Shown one piece after another: positions 1 through 6,541 of a stretch of 13,230 bases of DNA. The first letter of the stretch is position 1. Each line of letters begins with the position of its first letter. The notes under the pieces were generated by a model that ran no database searches, was not told where the DNA came from, and was given only the letters and a program-made list of their open reading frames with translations. Position numbers and translations under genes: made by a program. The stretch is from Promethearchaeota archaeon (GTDB lineage Archaea; Asgardarchaeota; Lokiarchaeia; Sigynarchaeales; SOKP01): positions 1 through 13,230 of the forward strand of contig JAHLWT010000078.1 in NCBI GenBank assembly GCA_019057775.1. Direction: 5' to 3'.

Positions 1-1
1 A

Positions 2-400
2 GGTGATGAATCTGTTTTACAAGATATTGACATTTGGTTTTGTAGTACGTGTTATACTTGTTATGAGCGATGTCCACGAGACATTCCAGTAACTGATATG
101 ATTATTAAGCTAAGAAATATAGCCGTTGAAGAAGGTTTTATTTTAGACTCTCATTTTGGATTAGCTAATAAAATATTTTACGAAACCGGACACGGAGTAC
201 CTGCTAACGGAGAAGGAAATAAGAAATGGCGAGATTTGCGCGAATCTTATGGATTGCCTCCATTACCCCCAACCGTTCATATGCATCCTGAAGCTGTCAA
301 AGAATGTCAAGAATTAATGAAGTCTGTTGGTTTTAGAGATTTGCTAGATAGAATCGAAAAACAAAAAGAAGCTGAAAAAGCTAAAAAAGAGGATAAGTGA
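2..400 (+). CDS. hdrC: CoB-CoM heterodisulfide reductase subunit C, 3' part
   Basis: Iron-sulfur subunit that carries electrons between HdrA and the catalytic subunit HdrB in the soluble cytoplasmic HdrABC complex. The reading frame is open from base 2, so the gene starts outside the window; an internal ATG at 98 is not the true start. The visible part holds the second [4Fe-4S] motif, C-x2-C-x2-C-x3-C-P (codons beginning at bases 41, 50, 59 and 71), followed by the PVTDMI segment typical of HdrC. The first cluster motif would lie upstream and cannot be checked. The C-terminus is a Lys/Glu-rich charged tail. The stop TGA at 398-400 is 14 nt before the hdrB ATG, so the genes are co-transcribed. 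The family assignment is firm given hdrB and hdrA next to it; the natural substrate (CoM-CoB disulfide or another disulfide) cannot be read from this fragment. Confidence 0.93.
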   Translation, partial: GDESVLQDIDIWFCSTCYTCYERCPRDIPVTDMIIKLRNIAVEEGFILDSHFGLANKIFYETGHGVPANGEGNKKWRDLRESYGLPPLPPTVHMHPEAVKECQELMKSVGFRDLLDRIEKQKEAEKAKKEDK

Positions 401-404
401 GGAG
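399..404 (+). promoter_or_regulatory. Shine-Dalgarno sequence deciding the hdrB start
   Basis: GAGGAG overlaps the hdrC stop codon and lies 10 nt before the ATG at 415. It favours that ATG over the GTG at 397, which overlaps the hdrC stop and has only a GAGGA 3 nt in front of it. Confidence 0.6.
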
Positions 405-414
405 ATATCTAATA

Positions 415-1365
415 ATGAGTGAAAACAATAAATGGAAATATGGTTTTTTTCTTGGTTGTGTGATCCCTAATCGTTATCCCATGATTGAGGCGTCTATTCG
501 TGCTGTATTTGATCATTTAGGTGCTGAAATTTTGGAATTAGAAGGAGCATCTTGTTGCCCTGCTCCAGGGGTTTTTCGAGCGTTTCACATTCCTACTTGG
601 CTAGTAATTGCTGCTCGAAATATTACAATAGCAGAAGAATTGGGAGTTGATATTATAACGGGGTGTAATGGATGTTATGGTACCCTTCGGGACGCTTGGT
701 TTGAATTAGAACACGAATACGAATTAAAGAAAATGATAAATGAACATCTCGCCAAAATTGGAAGAGAATTTAAAGGGTCAATTGAACCTAAGCATGTCGT
801 TCAAATATTATATCAAGATATGGGTTTAGATTACTTACAAGGTTTTGTAAAACATAAATTTAAGGATTTAAAAGTTGCAGTACATTATGGATGCCACATT
901 GTAAAACCAAGTGATAAAAGACCTTGGGCTGGAGAATACGAAGACCCTAGATTTCTCGATGAAATAGTAGAGATTACAGGAGCAAAAAGTATCGATTATA
1001 AAGACAAGTTCCAATGTTGCGGAGCTGGTGGCGCAGTAAGGACGGCTGTAAAAGAAATTTCAGCTGACTTTACTCGAGAAAAATTAGAGAACATGAGGGA
1101 CGTTGGCGCCGATATCATTATCAATTGCTGCCCATTCTGTGAACTGCAATTAGACCTCGGTCAAATGGAAGCTAACAGTATCTATAAAGATATGATTAGT
1201 GAACCATATAAAATTCCAGTCATTTACATTACACAACTATTAGGGTTATCTTTTGGAATTGATCCAAATCTTTTAGGATTGGTTAAAAATCACGACTTAA
1301 AAGGAGTTTCTCCCTTTATTCCTATAGAATCGTTTTTAGAAAAAGTTAAATCGCAGTTAACTTAG
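415..1365 (+). CDS. hdrB: CoB-CoM heterodisulfide reductase subunit B
   Basis: Catalytic disulfide-reducing subunit of HdrABC; in the characterised methanogen enzyme each CCG domain binds a noncubane [4Fe-4S] cluster where the heterodisulfide is cleaved. Both CCG domains are complete in this 316-residue protein. The first is C15, C47-C48, C84-x2-C87, giving C-x31-CC-x35-C-x2-C, which fits the family signature exactly. The second is C160, C201-C202-G, C239-x2-C242, with 40 residues between the first Cys and the CC pair, slightly longer than usual. I chose ATG 415 because of the GAGGAG 10 nt upstream; a GTG at 397 would add six residues (MRRYLI) ahead of the family's usual N-terminus. It sits between hdrC and hdrA in one operon. 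No key cysteine is missing, so an active enzyme is expected. Whether the substrate is CoM-S-S-CoB or another disulfide in a non-methanogen is unknown. Confidence 0.95.
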   Translation: MSENNKWKYGFFLGCVIPNRYPMIEASIRAVFDHLGAEILELEGASCCPAPGVFRAFHIPTWLVIAARNITIAEELGVDIITGCNGCYGTLRDAWFELEHEYELKKMINEHLAKIGREFKGSIEPKHVVQILYQDMGLDYLQGFVKHKFKDLKVAVHYGCHIVKPSDKRPWAGEYEDPRFLDEIVEITGAKSIDYKDKFQCCGAGGAVRTAVKEISADFTREKLENMRDVGADIIINCCPFCELQLDLGQMEANSIYKDMISEPYKIPVIYITQLLGLSFGIDPNLLGLVKNHDLKGVSPFIPIESFLEKVKSQLT

Positions 1366-1370
1366 GAGGA
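1364..1370 (+). promoter_or_regulatory. Strong Shine-Dalgarno sequence for hdrA TTG start
   Basis: AGGAGGA overlaps the hdrB stop codon (TAG at 1363-1365) and ends 8 nt before the TTG at 1379. This is a near-perfect match to the archaeal anti-SD and supports initiation at the non-ATG codon. Confidence 0.7.
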
Positions 1371-1378
1371 TCGTTAAA

Positions 1379-3376
1379 TTGACAGAAGTAGATAAAGAAA
1401 TGAAAATTACTGGTAATGAAAGACCAAAGATCGGTGTTTATGTTTGTCATTGTGGTGTGAACATTGGTGGTGTGGTTTCTGTACCAGATTTGGTAGAATA
1501 TGCAAAAAAGCTTCCTAATGTCGAGATTGGACGAGAATACAAGTTTTTTTGCTCTGATGTAGGTCAAAAAATGATTAAGGAAGATATTGAAGCTGGATTA
1601 ATTAATAGGGTAGTTGTAGCAGCATGTTCTCCGAGGATGCATGAACCTACTTTTAGAATAGCTTGTAGAGAAGCTGGTCTAAACCAATTTTTATTTGAAA
1701 TGGCAAATATCAGAGAACATTCCACATGGGTTCATATGAAAGAACCAGAAGGAGCCTATGAAATTGCTAAAGATCATATAAGAATGGCTATCAACAAAGC
1801 TAGAGAATTAGTGCCTTTAAAAGTACAGACCGTGAACGTAGAGCCCACCTGCTTGGTAATTGGAGGAGGGATTACTGGAATGAATACTGCTTTAGATATC
1901 GCAAAATCAGGATATAAAGTTTACCTCGTTGAAAGAACGCCTACAATCGGAGGACATATGGCTCAACTAGATAAAACATTTCCTACTATGGATTGCTCCT
2001 CTTGTATACTAACACCTAAAATGTCTGAAGTATCAAGAGAAAAAAATATCGAACTATTAACTTATTCTGAAGTTACCGAAGTAACAGGTTATATTGGTAA
2101 TTTTGATGTTACCATTACAAAAAAACCTCATTATATAGATCAAGAGAAATGTACGGCTTGTGGGATTTGTGTAGATCCATGCCCTATAACAGTTGGAAAT
2201 GAGTTCGACCTTGGTTTGGGCACAAGAAAAGCTATTTATGTCCCTTTTCCTCAAGCCGTCCCTGGCCAATATACTATTGATATGGAAAATTGCATTCAAT
2301 GCGGAATTTGTGCAAGAACGACTGTTTGTGAACCTGAAGCAATAAATTTCGATGATGAACCTGAAGAGATAAAAGTCAAGGTAGGGACAATTGTAGTTGC
2401 AACTGGATGGGATTTGTATGATCCAACCGAGCTTAAGCAGTATGGATATGGTAAATATCCTAATGTGATTACAGGGCTTCAAATGGAACGGTTATTAAGC
2501 TCCTTTGGACCAGTTATTGGTAAGCCTGTAAGGCCCTCAGATCTTAAAGACCCTCATAGTATTGCTTTCTTACAATGTGTAGGAAGTAGAAATTTTAGAG
2601 AAGGAGGAAATCAATATTGTTCTCGAGTATGTTGCATGTATGCTACTAAACAAGCAAGACAATATAAAGAAAAACATCCAGAAGCAGATGTATATATATT
2701 TTATATGGATATAAGGGCTTTTGGAAAAGGATATGAAGAATTTTATGAATCAGCTTCAAGAAATTATGGAATTAATTTTATTAGAGGGAGAATTGCTGAA
2801 GTTAGTGAAGATAAGGATCATAGAATCATAATACGAGCCGAAGATACTTTACTCCAACAACCTATTGAAGTAGTAGTAGATCTTTTTGTTCTATCAGCAG
2901 GAATAGAACCGAGAGCTGATGCTGACACAATTACTTCATTGTTAAGAATTCAGAGATCTGCAGATGGTTTTTTCCTTGAAGCCCACCCTAAATTACGACC
3001 TGTAGATACTTTAACAGAAGGCATTTTCATTGCGGGTGTTGCTCAAGGTCCTAAAGATATCCCTGATTCTGTTGCGCAAGCTAAGGGAGCAGCAGCTAGC
3101 GCTATCATTTTAATGTCAAAGGGAGAAGTTGAGATCGAACCCTATTTTGCAGTAATTCGTCCAGAACGCTGTATTGGATGCGGGATGTGTGTTGAAATTT
3201 GCGCTTATGGTGCAATTGATCTTGTTGAGGATCGATGGTTTGGTACAGTAGCAAAAGTTAATGAAGCTTTATGTAAAGGATGTGGCGCATGTTCGGGTAA
3301 TTGTAGGAGTTCAGCAATAGATATTAAGGGATTTACTGCTGAACAAATTTATTCAATAATTTGTGGAAGAATATAA
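1379..3376 (+). CDS. hdrA: CoB-CoM heterodisulfide reductase subunit A (bifurcating flavoprotein)
   Basis: FAD and multi-[4Fe-4S] subunit that splits or merges electron pairs between ferredoxin, a hydride or H2-derived donor and HdrB. The 665-residue length matches full-size HdrA. In order: an N-terminal domain starting with CHCG (C23, C25) and NIGG; the FAD-binding glycine motif at 162-167 (IGGGITG) followed by VER; MDCSSC (C206, C209); a ferredoxin motif C258-x2-C261-x2-C264-x3-C268-P; a second at C305, C308, C311 and C317; the conserved CVGSRN and YCSRVCC region (C400, C414, C418, C419); and two C-terminal clusters (C598/601/604/608 and C632/635/638/642). The start is TTG, supported by the AGGAGGA 8 nt upstream. 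Odd: the second ferredoxin motif has five residues between its third and fourth Cys instead of the usual three. No selenocysteine codon is seen. No mvhD or frhB follows, so the electron-input partner must be encoded elsewhere. Confidence 0.95.
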   Translation: MTEVDKEMKITGNERPKIGVYVCHCGVNIGGVVSVPDLVEYAKKLPNVEIGREYKFFCSDVGQKMIKEDIEAGLINRVVVAACSPRMHEPTFRIACREAGLNQFLFEMANIREHSTWVHMKEPEGAYEIAKDHIRMAINKARELVPLKVQTVNVEPTCLVIGGGITGMNTALDIAKSGYKVYLVERTPTIGGHMAQLDKTFPTMDCSSCILTPKMSEVSREKNIELLTYSEVTEVTGYIGNFDVTITKKPHYIDQEKCTACGICVDPCPITVGNEFDLGLGTRKAIYVPFPQAVPGQYTIDMENCIQCGICARTTVCEPEAINFDDEPEEIKVKVGTIVVATGWDLYDPTELKQYGYGKYPNVITGLQMERLLSSFGPVIGKPVRPSDLKDPHSIAFLQCVGSRNFREGGNQYCSRVCCMYATKQARQYKEKHPEADVYIFYMDIRAFGKGYEEFYESASRNYGINFIRGRIAEVSEDKDHRIIIRAEDTLLQQPIEVVVDLFVLSAGIEPRADADTITSLLRIQRSADGFFLEAHPKLRPVDTLTEGIFIAGVAQGPKDIPDSVAQAKGAAASAIILMSKGEVEIEPYFAVIRPERCIGCGMCVEICAYGAIDLVEDRWFGTVAKVNEALCKGCGACSGNCRSSAIDIKGFTAEQIYSIICGRI

Positions 3377-3420
3377 AAGAATTCTACCTTAGACACGAAA
3401 AAATTTTTGAAGGACCTATA

Positions 3421-3430
3421 CTTTTTTCTT
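3421..3430 (+). terminator. T-rich tract after hdrA
   Basis: CTTTTTTCTT lies 45 nt after the hdrA stop with no hairpin, the usual form of an archaeal terminator. It sits directly before the TATA-like box of the next gene, so it could end the hdr transcript. Confidence 0.45.
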
Positions 3431-3440
3431 ATTTATTATA
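3429..3440 (+). promoter_or_regulatory. TATA-like box before the phosphatidyltransferase gene
   Basis: An A/T-only stretch (TTATTTATTATA) lies 13-24 nt before the ATG at 3453. No SD is visible before that ATG, so a very short leader or a leaderless transcript is likely. This is weak because the whole region is AT-rich. Confidence 0.35.
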
Positions 3441-3452
3441 CATATACACAAT

Positions 3453-4091
3453 ATGATCGATAAATGGCTTTCTAAGTCCAAATTAAAAAATGGAATAGAA
3501 AAACTAGCAAACAAGCTTCTTTTAGGAAAGATTTCTGCAAATCAATTAACTATAACTGGATTAATTATTGGATTATCAAGCTCATTCTTTATTTTTTTGA
3601 GTGGGATATTATTATGGAAATTAGAACTTATTGTTTGTTCAATAGTATTAATGGTAATTTCCTTTTTATTTGATGTGTTAGATGGTGCTGTAGCAAGATT
3701 GGAAGAGCCTACAATTTTTGGGGGTATTTTGGATATATTTTGTGATCGTACTGTTGAAGTTTCAATTATAATTGCATTGGTTTCAACAGATCCATTAATA
3801 TTAATGTGGCCTGGAATTTTTTCCTTGGGAGCAGTAATATTATGTATAACTATGTTTTTATTAGTAGGTGGATCCGTAAAAGCCAAGGATTTAGAAGAGT
3901 CTAAAAAAGTAATATATTATCGACATGGGTTAATGGAGCGTTCTGAAACTTTTTTATTTCTCCTGTTTACAACCATTTTTATAGTCTGGAGATTTTTCTT
4001 ATTATGGATTTTTGCTGCGTTAGTATTTGTAACAGCACTTTTAAGATTAAGAGATGCTAATATTATTTTTAAAACGGGAAAAGTAATATAA
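3453..4091 (+). CDS. CDP-alcohol phosphatidyltransferase family membrane protein
   Basis: Integral membrane enzyme that transfers a lipid phosphate from a CDP-activated lipid (CDP-archaeol in archaea) to an alcohol such as inositol phosphate, serine or glycerol phosphate, releasing CMP. The signature is present at residues 74-98: D74-x2-D77-G-x2-A-R82, then G90-x3-D94-x3-D98. All four metal-binding or catalytic aspartates are kept. Odd: there are seven residues between R82 and the glycine, where most family members I know have eight. Several hydrophobic segments (roughly 33-72, 100-140 and 160-195) fit the usual six-helix fold, and the NQLTITG segment near residue 30 is the typical N-terminal entry to helix 1. 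The length (212) is normal. The substrate alcohol cannot be decided from sequence: archaetidylinositol phosphate synthase or a related archaetidyl transferase are both possible. The gene probably has its own promoter, since T-rich and TATA-like elements separate it from hdrA. Confidence 0.9.
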   Translation: MIDKWLSKSKLKNGIEKLANKLLLGKISANQLTITGLIIGLSSSFFIFLSGILLWKLELIVCSIVLMVISFLFDVLDGAVARLEEPTIFGGILDIFCDRTVEVSIIIALVSTDPLILMWPGIFSLGAVILCITMFLLVGGSVKAKDLEESKKVIYYRHGLMERSETFLFLLFTTIFIVWRFFLLWIFAALVFVTALLRLRDANIIFKTGKVI

Positions 4092-4097
4092 ATATAA
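4086..4097 (+). promoter_or_regulatory. TATA-like box overlapping the phosphatidyltransferase stop
   Basis: ATATAAATATAA overlaps the stop codon at 4089-4091 and is centred about 56 nt before the ATG at 4148. Transcription would start near 4118, giving a leader of about 30 nt. It suggests the next gene has its own promoter. Confidence 0.35.
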
Positions 4098-4147
4098 ATA
4101 CATTTAATTTGTAAGATTGAATTTAATTTTAAAGGATTGATGTTCAC

Positions 4148-5458
4148 ATGAGTTCTGAAAATTTATTTTTACCAGAAGAAGTACTGAGTAAGATTAGGGA
4201 AGGAAGTGAGGGTAAGCAAGAAATAATTTGTTTAAATTGCTTAATAGTTAGAAATAGATTTAAGGAAATCGAAAAATTTATACAAAAGAATGGCATCAAT
4301 ATCCCATCTGGTAAGAATCCCACTAAATTAGAATACCTTGATTTAATTAGTCTATTTTATTATGAAAAATACATCAATAATAGCGAATTACAGAATTCAT
4401 TTGCAACTTCTCTTGAATATATAGGAACAAAGCTGTTAAATGATGAAAAAATCTCTAAATATCTATCTAGATTTGATTTCATTTCAAAACAAGAGTTAAT
4501 TGATGCCTTTGCAGATTATTGTGCTGATTATAGCATTTCTGTATATGATACTTCTGATATAAAAGATTATTCAGTGGATTTATATTTAATAAAAAAGAAA
4601 CCACTTTTAAAAACTGAAGCTGTGTTTATTAGAACAGGAGATCAAATGACTGAAGACAGTTATAAAGATGTCTTCTATTTAATAAATAACGCATCTAAAA
4701 TTGCTGCTTGGACTGTTTTTGTAACAACACCGAAGGGAGTTTATAATATTGGATTAGATCGATTAATTTCGGATATGGAAAAATCTAATACTTGGTTTTA
4801 TGTAATTGATCCATTACATCAAAAGATCTTAGGGATTACTAAGGGTAAAAAAGCAAAAATTTATGATAGCGCTCTTCGAGATGATTATATAAAAAATTTA
4901 CCTCATGAGCCAATACGAGCTCCATCGCGACTAATTAAAATTTCTGATTATTATTTTAGTGAAAGTGAATCGTACAATCCTAAATCTTATGTTATGTACG
5001 GTTTTTACCCTAAAGAAGAACTTATGAAAGGGGAACACACTAAAAGTAAGAAACCTAAATATTCCGATATTTTTAGAAGCCTTATTATAATTGATAGAAC
5101 GGCAGGCTTACCACTAATCTCTTATTCAGATGAAAATGTAATAATGGAACACGATTTAGTATCAGGTTTTTTAAATGCAATGGATTCTTTCGTTTCTGAA
5201 ATCGGTGGAACGACATCCATGAAGGAAATTAGCTATAAAGGATTTTATATCCATGCAGCTTATGGTAAGTGGGTTAAATTAGCTCTTTTTTTATCAAAAC
5301 CTGCTAAACAAAGCCTAAAAGAGAGACTAGTTTATTTACTAACAGAATTTGAATCTCATTATGAAGAAGAAATAAAGAGATTCCAAGCTTCAGGAAATGT
5401 TTCTATCTTTGACGCAAAGAAGATAAAGACAACAATTAAAGATGTACTTGATATTTAA
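4148..5458 (+). CDS. Unknown 436-residue protein with C-terminal longin-like domain
   Basis: I do not recognise a named family for the whole protein. Residues about 308-415 read as a longin/profilin-like alpha-beta domain: two strands (SLIIIDRTAGLPLISYS), a helix (DLVSGFLNAMDSFVSEIGG), two strands (KEISYKGFYIHAAYG and KWVKLALFLS), then a long helix rich in E and R. The GLPL...GFLNA..SF..E pattern resembles domains I know from many Asgard archaeal proteins, where longin and roadblock folds are expanded alongside small GTPases. Residues about 110-185 follow a helix-strand-strand-strand-helix-strand order with D144 and E157-A-V159, reminiscent of a PD-(D/E)xK nuclease core but with Val in place of the catalytic Lys; this is speculative. 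There is a lone CxxC at 28-31. No signal peptide or membrane helix is seen, so it is probably cytoplasmic. ATG 4148 has only a weak GGATTGAT 6 nt upstream. The protein may be a sensor or scaffold; its function is unknown. Confidence 0.8.
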   Translation: MSSENLFLPEEVLSKIREGSEGKQEIICLNCLIVRNRFKEIEKFIQKNGINIPSGKNPTKLEYLDLISLFYYEKYINNSELQNSFATSLEYIGTKLLNDEKISKYLSRFDFISKQELIDAFADYCADYSISVYDTSDIKDYSVDLYLIKKKPLLKTEAVFIRTGDQMTEDSYKDVFYLINNASKIAAWTVFVTTPKGVYNIGLDRLISDMEKSNTWFYVIDPLHQKILGITKGKKAKIYDSALRDDYIKNLPHEPIRAPSRLIKISDYYFSESESYNPKSYVMYGFYPKEELMKGEHTKSKKPKYSDIFRSLIIIDRTAGLPLISYSDENVIMEHDLVSGFLNAMDSFVSEIGGTTSMKEISYKGFYIHAAYGKWVKLALFLSKPAKQSLKERLVYLLTEFESHYEEEIKRFQASGNVSIFDAKKIKTTIKDVLDI

Positions 5459-5502
5459 TAAAACAACTTTTACTTTTAAACTCCCCCTCATTCTATTATA
5501 TT

Positions 5503-5514
5503 AGTTTATAAACT
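5503..5514 (+). promoter_or_regulatory. Palindromic TATA-like box before the DUF1499 gene
   Basis: AGTTTATAAACT is a perfect 12-base palindrome with TTTATAAA at its core. Transcription about 26 nt downstream (near 5534) would leave a leader of 24-39 nt, depending on the start codon. A second candidate, TTTATAAT, lies at 5522-5529. Confidence 0.4.
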
Positions 5515-5557
5515 CAATTTATTTATAATTAAGTTAGTTTCTTATATTAATAAAACA

Positions 5558-5956
5558 GTGGGAGTGATTAATATTCCAAAATCGAAAAGACCAATTGGCA
5601 TCACGGATGGGAAACTTCAATCCTGCCCAAAAACTCCAAATTGCGTCTCAACTCAAGCTACTGACGCAAAACATAGACTTGAGCCAATAAAATATGATAC
5701 ATCAATAGGTCAAGCTAAAGAAAAAATTCTTAGTATTTTAAATTCATTAAAAAGAACGATAATCGTTTCTGAGACTGAAAATTATATCCACGCTGAAGTT
5801 AGAACTGCAACATTTAAATTTGTAGATGATGTTGAGTTTCTCTTCGACGATAGCGAAAAACTAATTCATTATAGGTCTGCTGCTAGGAAAGGAATGAGTG
5901 ACATGGGTGTAAATAAGAAACGAATGAAAAATATAAGAAATTTGTTTCTACAATAA
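5558..5956 (+). CDS. DUF1499 family protein
   Basis: Small (up to 132 residues) member of DUF1499, a widespread family of unknown function. The match runs through the whole protein: CPKTPNCVS at residues 23-31 (C23 and C29), a central strand-rich part with AEVRTATFKFVDDVEF, and the C-terminal motif RSAARKGMSDMGVNKKRM ending in the helix that usually closes the domain. Many bacterial members have a signal or membrane segment; none is seen here, so it is probably cytoplasmic. The start is uncertain. GTG 5558 and GTG 5564 are in frame, but the best SD, GGGAG at 5560-5564, lies inside that stretch and is 8 nt before an ATT at 5573, which would start a protein whose second residue is Pro7 of the longer form. 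The family call does not depend on the start. Confidence 0.88.
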   Translation: MGVINIPKSKRPIGITDGKLQSCPKTPNCVSTQATDAKHRLEPIKYDTSIGQAKEKILSILNSLKRTIIVSETENYIHAEVRTATFKFVDDVEFLFDDSEKLIHYRSAARKGMSDMGVNKKRMKNIRNLFLQ

Positions 5957-5969
5957 TTATTTTTAAGAT

Positions 5970-5992
5970 TTAATCCTTTAAAGGTGGATTAA
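5970..5992 (+). repeat. Short inverted repeat after the DUF1499 gene
   Basis: TTAATCC (5970-5976) and GGATTAA (5986-5992) form a perfect 7-bp stem with a 9-nt loop, beginning 14 nt after the stop codon. It could be a 3' end structure or a chance palindrome; no long T-run follows. Confidence 0.3.
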
Positions 5993-6133
5993 TAAATTAG
6001 TAGTACTGCAATGAATATTCATATATTTTGTGCTTGAGAAGTAGGATTTATTTATGTTAGATAATAGCTACCTTAAAATTTATTATGTATGTATTTAAGA
6101 TTAAGGAGAAATTTAATAATTGAAGTGATTTGA

Positions 6134-6505
6134 ATGAGTGATATTAAAAAAGTTATTTTTGTGTATAATGCCAACTCCGGACTTGCGAGTGTAGTTAAAG
6201 ATTTTTGGAAAAAAATTTTACGTCCTAGTTCCTATGATTGTAATTTGTGCATGCAAACATTCGGCATTTTTGGAGTGAAGAAGGATTGGAAAAAATTCAT
6301 TCAAGACCTAAATATTGAAACTGAATTTTTGCATAAAGATGAATTTGAAAAAAAATTTGATATAAAAGATGCTAAATACCCTTCTGCATACATTCAAAAT
6401 GATGGTAATCTCGATCTATTCATTACTCAAGATGAAATGGATAATGTAAAATCTTTGGAAGAAATGGAAACTCTCGTATCAGAGAAAGTAGATATACTTG
6501 CATAG
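6134..6505 (+). CDS. Conserved hypothetical 123-residue protein with CxxC
   Basis: I recognise this as a small uncharacterised family in bacteria and archaea, without a name. The N-terminus is KVIFVYNANSGLAS, a strand then a turn, followed by a basic helix and SYDCNLCMQTFGIFG. That segment has a C-x2-C pair at residues 36-39 and a G-x-x-G-x-K-K-x-W-K motif after it. The second half is acidic. Cysteine spacing and small size would allow a thiol-redox or metal-binding role, but the fold around the CxxC is not an evident thioredoxin, so I assign no function. ATG 6134 is preceded by GTGAT at 6125-6129, complementary to the 3' end of archaeal 16S rRNA, 4 nt before the start. An AAGGAG at 6103-6108 is too far away for this ATG. 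The gene is followed by T-tracts and faces the DUF255 gene head-on. Confidence 0.78.
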   Translation: MSDIKKVIFVYNANSGLASVVKDFWKKILRPSSYDCNLCMQTFGIFGVKKDWKKFIQDLNIETEFLHKDEFEKKFDIKDAKYPSAYIQNDGNLDLFITQDEMDNVKSLEEMETLVSEKVDILA

Positions 6506-6530
6506 TTTTTACAATTCTAATTTTTTTCTA
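6506..6530 (+). terminator. T-rich terminator between convergent genes
   Basis: T5 (6506-6510) and T7 (6521-6527) follow the stop codon at 6503-6505 on the plus strand, in the 36-nt gap before the converging DUF255 gene. The core AATTTTTTTCTAT (6519-6531) also occurs on the minus strand after the AOR gene. Confidence 0.55.
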
Positions 6531-6541
6531 TCCTAACTAGT

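Noticed and set aside
98..400. A complete short gene beginning at ATG 98
   Set aside because: The frame is open back to base 2 and upstream residues carry the CxxCxxCxxxCP cluster motif of HdrC, so 98 is an internal Met.
397..414. GTG start for hdrB overlapping the hdrC stop (GTGA)
   Set aside because: The GAGGAG at 399-404 is well placed for ATG 415 and would lie inside the coding region if GTG 397 were used; HdrB proteins normally begin close to the KYGFFLGC segment.
1346..1567. Open frame on the minus strand over the hdrB-hdrA junction
   Set aside because: It is antisense to well-identified hdr genes, has low-complexity Phe/Asn/Ile-rich composition and shows no domain pattern.
2057..2482. 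141-codon open frame on the minus strand inside hdrA
   Set aside because: It lies fully within hdrA, is rich in Ile, Asn, Ser and Cys as expected of an antisense shadow, and has no SD or motif.
3542..4147. Two minus-strand open frames opposite the phosphatidyltransferase gene
   Set aside because: The plus-strand frame carries the complete catalytic signature and membrane helices; the antisense products are low-complexity Asn/Ile/Lys-rich.
6103..6128. AAGGAG followed by TTG AAG TGA as a two-codon leader peptide before the 6134 gene
   Set aside because: The spacing is 11 nt and the product would be two residues; a chance arrangement in AT-rich DNA is more likely.
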